The notes below the pieces were generated by a model, which was given only the letters and a program-made list of their open reading frames with translations, was not told the DNA's origin and searched no databases. From contig JARRON010000014.1 in assembly GCA_037383845.1 (NCBI GenBank), forward strand, positions 1-50,089: a stretch of DNA of 50,089 nt. Reading direction: 5' to 3'. The DNA is from JARRON01 sp037383845. Lineage in GTDB: Bacteria > Pseudomonadota > Gammaproteobacteria > Steroidobacterales > XN24. Within the stretch, counting starts at the first letter, position 1, and the number at the start of each line of letters is the position of its first letter. Of this stretch, positions 24,877 to 34,793 are shown in pieces. The position numbers were made by a program, and so were the translations under genes.

Positions 24877-25295
24877 GCCGCCCGGTCACGCCCCTGGTCG
24901 CCGCCGACGTGGTCATCGAGCTGGTGGACCGCCCGGACCGGCCGGTCGTGCTCGTGGAGCGCCGCAACCCGCCTCACGGGTGGGCGCTGCCCGGCGGCTT
25001 CGTTGACGTCGGGGAGACCGTCGAGGTCGCGGCGGCCCGGGAAGCCCGGGAGGAGACCGGGCTGGAGGTTAGCGGCCTGGAACTTCTCGGGGTGTATTCC
25101 GCCCCGGACCGGGATCCCCGGGGACATACCGTAAGCGTTGTTTTCGCTGCCGGGGCGTCGGGCGACCCGGTGGGCGGGGACGATGCTGTCCGCGCCCGTG
25201 CCTTCCGGCCGGGCGACTGGCCGGAGCTTGCGTTCGACCACGCCCGCATCCTGGCTGACTGGGAGGAATGGCGGAAACGCCGCGGTGCTCCATGA
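24873..25295 (+). CDS. Nudix hydrolase
   Basis: This 140-residue protein starts with GTG at 24873, overlapping the hslR stop. It carries a complete Nudix box at 42-64 (G42, E48, R56-E57, E60-E61, G63), preceded by WALPGG, so it should hydrolyse a nucleoside diphosphate linked to another moiety with Mg2+. The pattern ERRNPPHGWALPGGFVDVGE resembles ADP-ribose-pyrophosphatase-like and MutT-like members; the substrate cannot be told from sequence. Its stop codon lies in the putative -35 region of putA. Confidence 0.9.
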   Translation: MSRPVTPLVAADVVIELVDRPDRPVVLVERRNPPHGWALPGGFVDVGETVEVAAAREAREETGLEVSGLELLGVYSAPDRDPRGHTVSVVFAAGASGDPVGGDDAVRARAFRPGDWPELAFDHARILADWEEWRKRRGAP

Positions 25296-25321
25296 CCGCT
25301 GCCGGGGGCGACCTTTATAAT
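25292..25321 (+). promoter_or_regulatory. Candidate putA promoter
   Basis: ATGACC (25292-25297) is followed by an 18-bp spacer and a perfect TATAAT (25316-25321). The predicted start near 25328 is about 80-100 nt upstream of putA. The -35 overlaps the Nudix stop codon. Confidence 0.55.
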
Positions 25322-25409
25322 TTGTGCACTATCCGCGAGCGCTGCCGGTCTCAAGGCGGCGGCGCCGATCAACCCGCGCCGGACGGCCCTGCCGCTGTCC
25401 GGCTCTCGC

Positions 25410-28400
25410 ATGGCTGGAGGTTCATCCTTGGACGCCACGACCGCCGCGTCGGCCGCTGAGCCGGCCTTTATCTATCCCTCGGGCAGCCCGCCGGAATCCT
25501 CGGTGGACGAGGCCGTCAATCCCCGCTATCTCGCCGACGAGACCACGCTGGTCAGGGAACTCGCCGAGATCGCCCGCGTGGACGACGCCACCCGGGACCG
25601 GATCCAGTCCGTGGCCAGGGACCTCATCGTCTCGGTTCGTCAGAACCGCGGCAAGGTCAGCGGCCTGGACGCCTTCCTCCAGAAGTACGACCTCTCCTCG
25701 GAGGAAGGCGTCACCCTGATGTGCCTGGCCGAGGCGCTGCTGCGGGTGCCCGACGCGGATACGGCCGACCGGCTGATCGCCGACAAGCTGTCCTCGGCCA
25801 ACTGGCGTGAGCACCTGGGCACCAGCGACTCGGCGTTCGTCAACGCCTCCACCTGGGGCCTGATGCTCACGGGCCGGATCATCCGGCCGAAGTCCGAGGA
25901 CGTCGAGCACCCCTCCCGGTTCATGCAGAGGCTCGTCGCCCGCCTCGGTGAGCCGGTCGTCCGGGGCGCCATGCGCCAGGCGATGCGGATCATGGGCCAC
26001 CAGTTCGTGATGGGCCGGACCATCGCCGAGGCGCTGAAGCGCGCCGCCGACGGGGAGGGCGCCCTGTACCGCTACTCCTTCGACATGCTCGGCGAGGCTG
26101 CGCTGACGGCCCAGGACAGCCAGCGTTACCTGGAGGCCTACCATAGCGGCATCCGCGCCATCGCGGCTTCCGACCGCGAGCCGGAGTCCATCTTCGATAC
26201 CGACAGCATCTCCGTGAAGCTCTCGGCCCTGTTCCCGCGGTTCGAATATGCCCAGCGGGAGCGGGTGCTCAGGGAGCTGGCGCCGAAGATCACGGAGCTG
26301 GCGCTGGATGCCAGGCGTTCCGGCGTGGCCCTGACCATCGATGCGGAGGAGGCCGACCGGCTGCAGATCACCCTGGAGGTCTTCGAGAAGGTGTTCCGTG
26401 ATCCCGGCCTGGCCGGCTGGGACGGCTTCGGGATCGCCGTCCAGTCCTATCTCAAGCGGGGCCTGGACGCCTGCCGATGGGTGGTGAACCTGGCCTCCGA
26501 GACCGGGCGCTGCATTCCGATCCGCCTGGTGAAGGGGGCGTACTGGGACGCGGAGATCAAGCGGGCCCAGGAAAACGGCCTGGACGGCTACTCCGTCTTT
26601 ACCCGCAAGGTGAACACCGACGTGGCCTACCTGGCCTGCGCCAGGGAACTGCTGGCAGCCCGCGGCAAGGTCTATCCACAGTTCGCCACCCACAATGCCC
26701 ACACCCTCGCCAGCGTCGTGGAGATGGCCGGGGACAAGCGCCTGTTCGAGTTCCAGCGCCTCCACGGCATGGGCGAGGAGCTTTACGAGCAGGTGGTCGG
26801 TGACAAGGGGATGGGCCTGCCGGTAAGGGTCTACGCGCCCGTGGGCAACCACGAGGACCTCCTCCCGTACCTGGTCCGCCGGCTGCTGGAGAACGGCTCC
26901 AACACCTCGTTCGTCAACCGGATCGTGGACGAACAGGCACCCATCGACGACATGGTGGCGGACCCGGTGCAACAGGTAGCCGCCCTGGACCGGATTCCCC
27001 ATCCGAGGATACCGCTGCCCCGGGACATCTTCGGCGACGAGCGGCCCAACTCCCACGGCCTGAACATGGCCGATCCGGCCGAGCTCGGGCCCATGGCCCG
27101 TGCCATGTCCGATGCCATGAGCCGGGAGCGCCGGGCGGCGCCGGTGGTCGGCGGGGCGAACCTCTCAGGCGAGGTCCACCCCTCCACGGATCCCTCGGAC
27201 AGCCGCCGGGTGGTGGGCGAGGTGGCCTGGGCAGACCGGGAAGCGGCCCGCCGGGCCCTGGACCTGGCCGACCAGGCCCAGCCTCGCTGGGACGCCACCG
27301 ACGCCGGGCGCCGGGCGGACATCCTGGCAAAGACCGCAGACCTGTACGAGGCCCATGCCGGCGAGCTCATGGCCCTGTGCGCGAGAGAGGCGGGCAAGAC
27401 CCTGGCGGACGGGGTGGCGGAGGTCCGGGAAGCGGTGGACTTCCTGCGCTACTACGCCGCCGGCGCGCGGACGCATTTCGCCCGGCCCCGCCGGATGCCC
27501 GGGCCCACCGGGGAGAGCAACGACCTGTCCCTGCACGGCCGCGGCGTGTTTCTCTGCATCAGCCCGTGGAACTTCCCGCTGGCGATCTTCACCGGCCAGG
27601 TGGCCGCAGCCCTGGCCGCCGGCAACGCCGTGCTGGCCAAGCCGGCCGAGCAGACCTGCCTGGTAGCGGCTGCCGCCGTGCGCATGTTCCACGAGGCCGG
27701 CGTGCCCCCGGAGATACTGCATTTCCTGCCGGGCAGCGGTCCCGAGATCGGCGGCGCCCTGCTGCCGGATGCCCGGATCGCCGGCGTCGCGTTCACCGGC
27801 TCCACGGACACCGCCCAGGTCATCAATCGGCAGCTGGCCGCGCGTCAGGGTCCCATCGGTGCCCTCATCGCCGAGACGGGGGGACAGAACGCCATGATCG
27901 TGGACAGCTCCGCCCTGCCGGAGCAGGTGGTGCTGGACAGCGTCAAGTCCGCATTCAACAGCGCCGGCCAGCGCTGCTCGGCGCTGCGGATTCTGTGTCT
28001 GCAGGAAGACATCGCCGACCGGACCCTGCGGCTGCTCGCAGGGTTCATGGACCAGCTCGTCATCGGCGACCCGGCGATGCTTTCCACCGATATCGGCCCT
28101 GTGATCGACCGCGAGGCCCTGGACGTGCTGGAAGCCCATGTCGCCCGCATGGAGTCCGAGGCGAAGATCCTGCACCGCTGCAAGCTCCCGCCGGAGGCCG
28201 TCCACGGGACGTTCCTGGCGCCCACGGTCATCGAGATCGACAGCATCGGCCAGCTCGAGCGGGAGGTCTTCGGGCCGGTCCTGCACGTGCTTCGCTACCG
28301 GGCGAAGGACCTGGACAAGGTGCTGGCGGACATCAACGCCACGGGCTACGGGCTGACCCTGGGCGTGCACAGCCGCATCGACCGCCGTGCCCGGGAGGTG

Positions 28401-28616
28401 TTCCGCAAGGTCAAGGTGGGCAACGTCTACGTCAACCGCAACATCGTCGGCGCCGTGGTGGGCGTTCAGCCCTTCGGGGGCTGCGGCCTCTCCGGCACCG
28501 GCCCCAAGGCGGGAGGTCCGGAGTACCTGTTCCGGTACGCCACTGAGAGGACGCTGACCATCAACACCGCGGCGGTGGGCGGCAACGCCAGCCTGCTGTC
28601 GATGTCGGACGGCTGA
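25410..28616 (+). CDS. putA: Bifunctional proline dehydrogenase / P5C dehydrogenase PutA
   Basis: PutA oxidises proline to glutamate: FAD-dependent proline dehydrogenase, then NAD+-dependent P5C dehydrogenase, with channelling. At 1068 residues it lacks the N-terminal ribbon-helix-helix DNA-binding domain of the 1320-residue E. coli PutA, so it should be catalytic only. The PRODH barrel shows RLVKGAYWD (~372), FATHNAHTL, LHGMGEELYEQV and ENGSNTSFVNR. The ALDH half shows ISPWNFPLAIFTGQ, FTGSTDTAQ, E822 (AETGGQ) and catalytic C856 (GQRCSALR). The ATG at 25410 has no clear ribosome site. An in-frame TTG at 25428 has GGAGG at ideal spacing (25416-25420) and may be the true start. Confidence 0.96.
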   Translation: MAGGSSLDATTAASAAEPAFIYPSGSPPESSVDEAVNPRYLADETTLVRELAEIARVDDATRDRIQSVARDLIVSVRQNRGKVSGLDAFLQKYDLSSEEGVTLMCLAEALLRVPDADTADRLIADKLSSANWREHLGTSDSAFVNASTWGLMLTGRIIRPKSEDVEHPSRFMQRLVARLGEPVVRGAMRQAMRIMGHQFVMGRTIAEALKRAADGEGALYRYSFDMLGEAALTAQDSQRYLEAYHSGIRAIAASDREPESIFDTDSISVKLSALFPRFEYAQRERVLRELAPKITELALDARRSGVALTIDAEEADRLQITLEVFEKVFRDPGLAGWDGFGIAVQSYLKRGLDACRWVVNLASETGRCIPIRLVKGAYWDAEIKRAQENGLDGYSVFTRKVNTDVAYLACARELLAARGKVYPQFATHNAHTLASVVEMAGDKRLFEFQRLHGMGEELYEQVVGDKGMGLPVRVYAPVGNHEDLLPYLVRRLLENGSNTSFVNRIVDEQAPIDDMVADPVQQVAALDRIPHPRIPLPRDIFGDERPNSHGLNMADPAELGPMARAMSDAMSRERRAAPVVGGANLSGEVHPSTDPSDSRRVVGEVAWADREAARRALDLADQAQPRWDATDAGRRADILAKTADLYEAHAGELMALCAREAGKTLADGVAEVREAVDFLRYYAAGARTHFARPRRMPGPTGESNDLSLHGRGVFLCISPWNFPLAIFTGQVAAALAAGNAVLAKPAEQTCLVAAAAVRMFHEAGVPPEILHFLPGSGPEIGGALLPDARIAGVAFTGSTDTAQVINRQLAARQGPIGALIAETGGQNAMIVDSSALPEQVVLDSVKSAFNSAGQRCSALRILCLQEDIADRTLRLLAGFMDQLVIGDPAMLSTDIGPVIDREALDVLEAHVARMESEAKILHRCKLPPEAVHGTFLAPTVIEIDSIGQLEREVFGPVLHVLRYRAKDLDKVLADINATGYGLTLGVHSRIDRRAREVFRKVKVGNVYVNRNIVGAVVGVQPFGGCGLSGTGPKAGGPEYLFRYATERTLTINTAAVGGNASLLSMSDG

Positions 28617-28628
28617 TCCTCCCCGGCC

Positions 28629-29987
28629 ATGGCCATCAGCATCTTCGACATCCTCAAGATCGGTGTGGGACCTTCCAGTTCCCACACCATGGGGCCGATG
28701 CTGGCGGCCCGCCAGTTCCTGGTGGACGCACTGGAAGCGGAAGTCTTCGACCGCATCCGTCGGGTAGGCGTGCAGCTGTACGGGTCCCTGGCCCTGACCG
28801 GCAAGGGACACTGCACGGACCGCGCGATTCTCCTGGGGCTGGAAGGGGAACAGCCGGAGACCCTCGAGCCGGGCACGGTGGAATCCCGCCTGGCCCGTAT
28901 CCGCGAGCAACAGCGGCTTAAGCTGCTCGGCAGCCAGGAGATCGAGTTCGACGAGGCCCTGGACCTGCTGTTCCACGTGGACCAGGTGCTTCCCCGCCAT
29001 CCCAACGGCATGCGCTTCACCGCCCTGGACGCCGATGGCGAAACGCTGCTGACGGAAGAGTTCTACTCCCTGGGGGGCGGCTTCATCGCCCGGGACGAGG
29101 AGCCCGTGGTGGGCGGAATCGGTTCCCGGGAGGTCCAGTTCCCCTACGACACCGCCGCCGAGCTGCTGGAGCAGTGCCGCCGCCACGACATGAAGATCCA
29201 CCAGCTGGTGCTGGCCAACGAGGGCGCATGGCGGCCGGCGGCACACACCCGGGACCGCCTGCTGGAAATCTGGCGGGTCATGAAGGAGTGCGTGCGGCAG
29301 GGCTTCACCACCGACGGCGTGCTGCCGGGGGTCCTGAAGGTCACCCGGCGGGCACCGAAGCTTTACCGGGAGCTCTGCGGCGAGGGCGCCGCGGGGGATT
29401 TCATGGACTGGGTGAACGCCTATGCCCTGGCCGTCAACGAGGAAAACGCAGCTGCCGGCCGCGTGGTCACTGCGCCCACCAACGGCGCCGCCGGCATCAT
29501 TCCCGCCGTGCTCCACTACTACCGGCGGTTCGTGCCGGGGGCGGACGAGGAGGGAATACTGCGTTTCCTGCTCACCGCAGGCGCAATCGGCATCCTCTAC
29601 AAGGAGAACGCGTCCATTTCCGGTGCCGAGATGGGCTGCCAGGGGGAAGTCGGCGTGGCCTGCTCCATGGCCGCCGGTGGCCTGGTGGCGGCTCTCGGCG
29701 GCAGCAACGGCCAGGTGGAGAACGCAGCGGAAATCGGCATGGAGCATAACCTGGGCCTGACCTGCGATCCCGTGGCGGGCCTGGTGCAGATCCCCTGCAT
29801 CGAGCGTAACGCCATGGGTGCGGTCAAGGCCGTCAACGCGGCGCGGATGGCGCTGCGGGGCGACGGTCAGCACAAGGTGAGCCTGGACCAGGTCATCGAG
29901 ACCATGCGCCAGACGGGCCATGACATGTCCCAGGTTTACAAGGAGACCTCCAGGGGCGGCCTGGCCGTCAACGTGACGGAGTGCTGA
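28629..29987 (+). CDS. sdaA: L-serine ammonia-lyase (Fe-S dependent)
   Basis: This enzyme deaminates L-serine to pyruvate with an oxygen-sensitive [4Fe-4S] cluster. The 452 residues match E. coli SdaA (454). The N-terminal beta domain has SIFDILKIGVGPSSSHTMGP. The alpha domain has TNGAAGIIPAVLHYY and the cluster cysteines in MGCQGEVGVACSMAAGG and LGLTCDPVAGLVQIPC. It lies 12 bases after putA, suggesting co-transcription of proline and serine catabolism; the adjacent kbl-tdh genes handle threonine. Its 3' end overlaps the convergent nitroreductase gene by 20 bases. Confidence 0.96.
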   Translation: MAISIFDILKIGVGPSSSHTMGPMLAARQFLVDALEAEVFDRIRRVGVQLYGSLALTGKGHCTDRAILLGLEGEQPETLEPGTVESRLARIREQQRLKLLGSQEIEFDEALDLLFHVDQVLPRHPNGMRFTALDADGETLLTEEFYSLGGGFIARDEEPVVGGIGSREVQFPYDTAAELLEQCRRHDMKIHQLVLANEGAWRPAAHTRDRLLEIWRVMKECVRQGFTTDGVLPGVLKVTRRAPKLYRELCGEGAAGDFMDWVNAYALAVNEENAAAGRVVTAPTNGAAGIIPAVLHYYRRFVPGADEEGILRFLLTAGAIGILYKENASISGAEMGCQGEVGVACSMAAGGLVAALGGSNGQVENAAEIGMEHNLGLTCDPVAGLVQIPCIERNAMGAVKAVNAARMALRGDGQHKVSLDQVIETMRQTGHDMSQVYKETSRGGLAVNVTEC

Positions 29988-30600
29988 GGTCGCCCGTGTC
30001 CAGTGGATTTTCCCAGGCGCGGTCGAAGCAGGTTTCACCGAAGGGCAGCCGCGTCCGCTCCGCGAGCTCATCGGCCTGGTAGGGCTCCGGCACCGTCTCC
30101 GGCCCGGCGGGGTGACCCAGGGCGATCATCGCCATGGGCGTATAGTCTTCCGGGATGCCGAACTCCATGGCCAGCTGTGCGGCGTCGAATCCACCCATCT
30201 GGCGGGCAACCAGCCCCAGGGCCGTCGCCTGGAGGCACAGGTTCTCCGAGGCCGCGCCGGTGTCATAGCCGCCCCAGCGGTTGGGCTTTCCGTTGCGCCG
30301 GAAACGGCTGCTGGCGACCGCCGCCAGCAGCACCGGCGCCCGCCGAACCCACTCCCGGTTGCGCGGCGTCAGGCAGTCGAATGCCCGCTGCCAGCTGGCC
30401 TCGTCCCCGAACCGGTCCCAGACCAGGTAGCGCCAGGGCTGATCGCCAAAACACGAAGGTGCCCAGCGCGCGGCCTCGAGAACCGACACCAGGTCGGCCC
30501 GTTCCACGGGCTGCCGCTGGTCGACGGCGCGGCTGCTCCAGCGCCGGGCGATCAGGCGGTGAACGGGCTGGAATGTACGAGCGGACTTGTCGGTCTTCAT
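29968..30600 (-). CDS. Nitroreductase family protein
   Basis: This 210-residue protein belongs to the FMN-dependent nitroreductase/flavin oxidoreductase family. The N-terminal FMN-phosphate region is RRWSSRAVDQRQPV, followed by LEAARWAPSCFGDQPWRYLV. The middle has GAASENLCLQATALGLVARQ, and the C-terminus has MAMIALGHPAG. The physiological substrate is unknown. The gene is convergent with sdaA (20-base overlap of coding ends) and divergent from the haemolysin-III gene. The family call is solid; the specific function is open. Confidence 0.88.
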   Translation of the reverse strand: MKTDKSARTFQPVHRLIARRWSSRAVDQRQPVERADLVSVLEAARWAPSCFGDQPWRYLVWDRFGDEASWQRAFDCLTPRNREWVRRAPVLLAAVASSRFRRNGKPNRWGGYDTGAASENLCLQATALGLVARQMGGFDAAQLAMEFGIPEDYTPMAMIALGHPAGPETVPEPYQADELAERTRLPFGETCFDRAWENPLDTGDLSTPSR

Positions 30601-30725
30601 GCCGGTCAGTCTCCCGGTGATCGTTGCGGGCGGGTTGGACGCAGCGGCCGCGGAGCCGTTACATTGGATTTACCTGGGAGGCGACGCCACTGCGGCCACG
30701 CCCCCGCCAGACACGGGAGACTTGT

Positions 30726-31385
30726 TTGAGCCTGCAGGAAAATTCCACTGCTGTCCGGCGGCGGCAGAGCATCGGCGAGGAAATCGCCAACAGTGTCAGC
30801 CACGGGATGGCGCTTGTACTCGCCCTCCTGGGCACGCCTTTTCTCATCGTCGAGGCGGCGACGCGGGGCGGGACGGCCGACGTCGTGGGTGCTGCGGTGT
30901 TCGCAGCGACGGTCGTGCTGGCGTATACGGCCTCCACCCTGTACCACGCGTTCCCCCACGGCGCCGCCAAGCGGGTTCTCCGGGCCCTGGATCACGGCAC
31001 GATCTTCCTGCTGATCGCCGGTACTTACACGCCCTTCACGCTGGGCGTGCTCCGCGGCGGGTGGGGCTGGAGCCTCTTCGGGGCCATCTGGACCCTCGCC
31101 CTGGCCGGGGTGATCCTCAAGGCTTCCGGGGGAGTTCGTTTCCACCGGCTCTCCATCGTCCTGTACCTGGTGATGGGATGGATGGTGATCGTGGCCATCA
31201 AGCCGCTGGCGGAGGCCATGGAGCCTGCCGGGCTCGCCTGGCTCGTGGCCGGCGGCCTGGCCTACACCGCCGGGGTCGTCTTCTACGCCCTGGACCGGAT
31301 TCCCTACTGCCATTTCATCTGGCATTTGTTCGTCATCACCGGCACGGCCTGTCATTTCTTCGCCGTGCTGGGATATGCCAGTTAA
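30726..31385 (+). CDS. Haemolysin III family (PAQR-like) membrane protein
   Basis: The 219-residue protein is the usual length for HlyIII/YqfA. It has seven membrane segments and the family's conserved motifs: IGEEIANSVSHG (first His), YTASTLYHAFP, LDHGTIFLLIAGTYTPFTL and FIWHLFVITGTACHFFAVL (metal-site His). TTG at 30726 is chosen because GGGAG (30715-30719) lies six bases upstream and it gives the family length. An open frame back to 30624 encodes an arginine-rich stretch with no similarity. The family name is historical; bacterial members are implicated in membrane homeostasis. Confidence 0.87.
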   Translation: MSLQENSTAVRRRQSIGEEIANSVSHGMALVLALLGTPFLIVEAATRGGTADVVGAAVFAATVVLAYTASTLYHAFPHGAAKRVLRALDHGTIFLLIAGTYTPFTLGVLRGGWGWSLFGAIWTLALAGVILKASGGVRFHRLSIVLYLVMGWMVIVAIKPLAEAMEPAGLAWLVAGGLAYTAGVVFYALDRIPYCHFIWHLFVITGTACHFFAVLGYAS

Positions 31386-31400
31386 GGGCTGTTTCGCCGC

Positions 31401-31643
31401 CTAGGGCTGCTTGGACTGCGGCTGGGTTTCCGCCGCCCGGGGCTTCTTTTTCTTCAGGCTGCCTAGCAGCAGCGCCACCAGGCCCATGATGATCTCGTCC
31501 GCAAAGGGCACCACGTCCGGGACGAACAGGTTGACGACGAACAGCACCCCGGTAATGGCGAAAAGGTAGGGAAATCTGAGCCGGGACGCCCAGCGCAGCA
31601 CCACTCCCGCAATGCCGCCTCTTGCCATCGTGCCGATGCCCAT
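31401..31643 (-). CDS. Small membrane protein, DUF6116-like
   Basis: This 80-residue protein is preceded by AGGAGG at good spacing from the ATG at 31643. One or two hydrophobic segments are visible (~28-46 YLFAITGVLFVVNLFV and ~52-64 IIMGLVALLLGSL), followed by a KKKK-containing basic, polar tail. WASRLRFPYLF and PDVVPFADE resemble a small conserved family of gammaproteobacterial membrane proteins (DUF6116 as I recall it). No function is known. It is convergent with the haemolysin-III gene. Confidence 0.7.
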   Translation of the reverse strand: MGIGTMARGGIAGVVLRWASRLRFPYLFAITGVLFVVNLFVPDVVPFADEIIMGLVALLLGSLKKKKPRAAETQPQSKQP

Positions 31644-31679
31644 GGTTCGCCTCCTGAGGCTACGTTGCCCCGGTCGTTC

Positions 31680-32177
31680 TCAGCCGGGCTGTTTCTTCGG
31701 ATAGTCGAAATATACGAACTTGCAGGTGGCCGGGTCCACGGCGGACCACCGGGACACGGGGAAATCGACGCACAGCATGGCCGCCGTGGGCATGTTGTCG
31801 ATACGGACACCCTCCAGCCGGTTGGCGAAATCCGTGAAGCCGGGATTGTGGCCGACGAGCATGGCGTGGGTCCTGGCGTCGGGGAGGGCGCGTACCACCG
31901 CGAGAATCTGGCGGACGTCTGCCAGGTAGAGTTCTTCGGCTTCGGCGATGCCGTCTTCCCGGTAGCCGATCTCCCGGGCGATACCCCGGGCCGTGGCCAG
32001 CGCCCTCGCCGCCGGGCTTGTCACGATCAGGTCCGGAAGGTCCTGGCGGGCGGCAAGACGGCGGCCCATGTCCGGGAGGTTGCGCAGCCCCCGGGCGTTC
32101 AGCGGCCGGTCGAAGTCGTCCAGGTCGGGGTCTTCCCAGCTGGACTTGGCATGACGAAGGAGGGTGAGGCGGCGCAT
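31680..32177 (-). CDS. SixA-like histidine phosphatase
   Basis: This 165-residue protein of the phosphoglycerate-mutase-like superfamily has the N-terminal RHG-type motif LTLLRHAKSSW (phospho-accepting His), the arginine in RPLNARG, the later LIVTSPAARALATARGIA and the second catalytic His in MLVGHNPGFTDFANRL. These match SixA-type phosphohistidine phosphatases, which dephosphorylate histidine phosphotransfer proteins; the target here is unknown. The ATG at 32177 lies 14 bases after the Rieske gene stop, so it may be the last gene of the SUF transcript. Confidence 0.88.
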   Translation of the reverse strand: MRRLTLLRHAKSSWEDPDLDDFDRPLNARGLRNLPDMGRRLAARQDLPDLIVTSPAARALATARGIAREIGYREDGIAEAEELYLADVRQILAVVRALPDARTHAMLVGHNPGFTDFANRLEGVRIDNMPTAAMLCVDFPVSRWSAVDPATCKFVYFDYPKKQPG

Positions 32178-32191
32178 GTTGGCCGGCGGAG

Positions 32192-32506
32192 CTATTCCGG
32201 CAGTTCCACCTCGACCCGCCCGTCGCGGACGCGGACGGGGAAGGTCCGGATGTCCTCGTAGGCGGGCGGGGTGAGAGCCCGGCCGGTCTTCAGGCAGAAG
32301 CGGGCGCCGTGGCGGGGGCAGATCACCTGGTGATCCTCCACCGGGCCACCGGCGAGTTCCGCCCCGTCGTGGCTGCATACGTCCTCGACGGCGAAGTACT
32401 CGCCGTCGATATTGAATACGGCGGCGACCGTGTCGTCGGTCTCCACAATCTCGAAGCTGCCCGGCGCGATGTCCCCGGCGCCCGCCACGTCGTGCCAGCG
32501 CTCCAT
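32192..32506 (-). CDS. Rieske [2Fe-2S] ferredoxin, SUF operon member
   Basis: This 104-residue protein has a complete Rieske cluster motif: C-S-H (CSHDGAELAGG) and C-P-R-H (VICPRHGARF), spaced as in non-haem dioxygenase ferredoxins. The ATG overlaps the sufT stop (TGATG), so it is translationally coupled to Fe-S assembly genes. Similar Rieske proteins end suf operons in other proteobacteria. A role in electron supply for cluster assembly is inference from position. Confidence 0.87.
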   Translation of the reverse strand: MERWHDVAGAGDIAPGSFEIVETDDTVAAVFNIDGEYFAVEDVCSHDGAELAGGPVEDHQVICPRHGARFCLKTGRALTPPAYEDIRTFPVRVRDGRVEVELPE

Positions 32507-33057
32507 CAGAACATTCCCGTCTGCAGGCGGGCGGCCTCGGACATCATCTCCCGGTCCCAGGGGGGATCGAAGGTCAGCTCCACCCGGGCTTCCCGGATGG
32601 TGGGAATGAGCTCGACCTTGTCCTTGACGTCCATGACCAGCACGTCCCCCATGCCGCAGCCCGGGGCGGTCAGGGTCATGCTGATATCGACGTCGTGTTC
32701 CCCCTCGTCGGCCGGCTTGACGTCGCACTTGTAGATCAGGCCGAGGTCGACCACGTTGATGGGGATTTCGGGGTCGAAGCAGGTCTTCAGCTGATCCCAG
32801 ACCAGCCGCTCCACGTCCTCCAGCTTGGCTTCGGGTGGCAGTTGCGGCGGCGGCACCGGTTCCTTGCCCAGGGCGTCCGCGTTCTCCCCGGCAATCCGGA
32901 ACAGGTTGCCGTCGAGGTAGACGGTGAAGCTGCCGCCGAGGGCCTGCGTGATGAGCCCGCGGGAGCCGCGCCTGAGGATGACCTCGTCGCCGGAGGGGAC
33001 CATGATGGCCGGGCAGTCCCGCGCCAGGGTGACAGGTTCGCTGTCTTGTCCGTACAT
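32506..33057 (-). CDS. sufT: Fe-S cluster assembly protein SufT
   Basis: This 183-residue protein has a MIP18/DUF59 domain at ~75-180, with FDPEIPINVVDLGLIYKCDV and TAPGCGMGDVLVMDV (conserved Cys), preceded by a SufT-specific N-terminal domain (IMVPSGDEVILRRGSRGLIT). SufT proteins take part in Fe-S cluster maturation or transfer. It lies 36 bases after sufU, the only real gap in the operon, and overlaps the Rieske gene start. Confidence 0.92.
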   Translation of the reverse strand: MYGQDSEPVTLARDCPAIMVPSGDEVILRRGSRGLITQALGGSFTVYLDGNLFRIAGENADALGKEPVPPPQLPPEAKLEDVERLVWDQLKTCFDPEIPINVVDLGLIYKCDVKPADEGEHDVDISMTLTAPGCGMGDVLVMDVKDKVELIPTIREARVELTFDPPWDREMMSEAARLQTGMF

Positions 33058-33093
33058 GCTTTGGGTCTTTTCGTTCTGCTGTCGTGGTTCGGT

Positions 33094-33536
33094 TTACTCG
33101 GTCGTGACCATCTCGCCCTGGTTCAGCGCCGAGTGAATGGTGTGCCAGCAGAGGCTGGCGCACTTCACCCGGCTGGGGAAGTCGCGCACGCCGGCCAGGG
33201 CCGCCAGCTTGCCCACAGCGGCCGGATCGGGCTCGGTCTGGCCCGTGAGCATGCTGTGTACCTGCTCGAACATGGCCTCCGCCTCGGGCAGGGTCTTGCC
33301 CTTCAGCGTCTCGGTCATGAGAGATGCCGACGCCACGGAGATGGCGCAACCGGAACCCTCGAAGGCGACGTCCTCGATGCAGCCGTCGGCGTCGACGCGA
33401 GCGTAAACGTGCAGCTTGTCGCCGCACAGGGGGTTGTGGCCCTCTGCTTCCCGGCAGGGCGGGGGGATCTTCCGGAAGTTCCGGGGCTTGCGGTTGTGAT
33501 CGATGATCACGTCCCGGTACAGGTCCGCGAGTTCCA

Positions 33537-33537
<1 letters not shown>
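33094..33537 (-). CDS. sufU: SUF scaffold / sulfur-acceptor protein SufU
   Basis: This 147-residue NifU/IscU-like protein of SufU type has cysteines C38 (NPLCGD), C64 (GSGCAISVAS) and C126 (RVKCASLCWH). The 18-residue insertion before the third Cys distinguishes SufU from IscU. SufU accepts persulfide sulfur from SufS. It replaces SufE, for which no gene is present in this operon. The start overlaps the sufS stop (TGATG). Confidence 0.93.

Positions 33538-34789
<1,252 letters not shown>

Positions 34790-34793
<4 letters not shown>

Noticed and set aside
27165..30071. A 968-codon open frame antisense to putA and sdaA
   Set aside because: It lies opposite two genes with full family motifs. Its translation is His/Gln/Arg/Gly-rich without domains. 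Long antisense frames are expected at this GC content; similar ones opposite ffh, kbl-tdh and suf genes were also left out.
30635..30665. TTGGAC-N19-TACATT as promoter of the haemolysin-III gene
   Set aside because: The 19-bp spacer is too long and the -10 is weak, so it was not listed as a feature.
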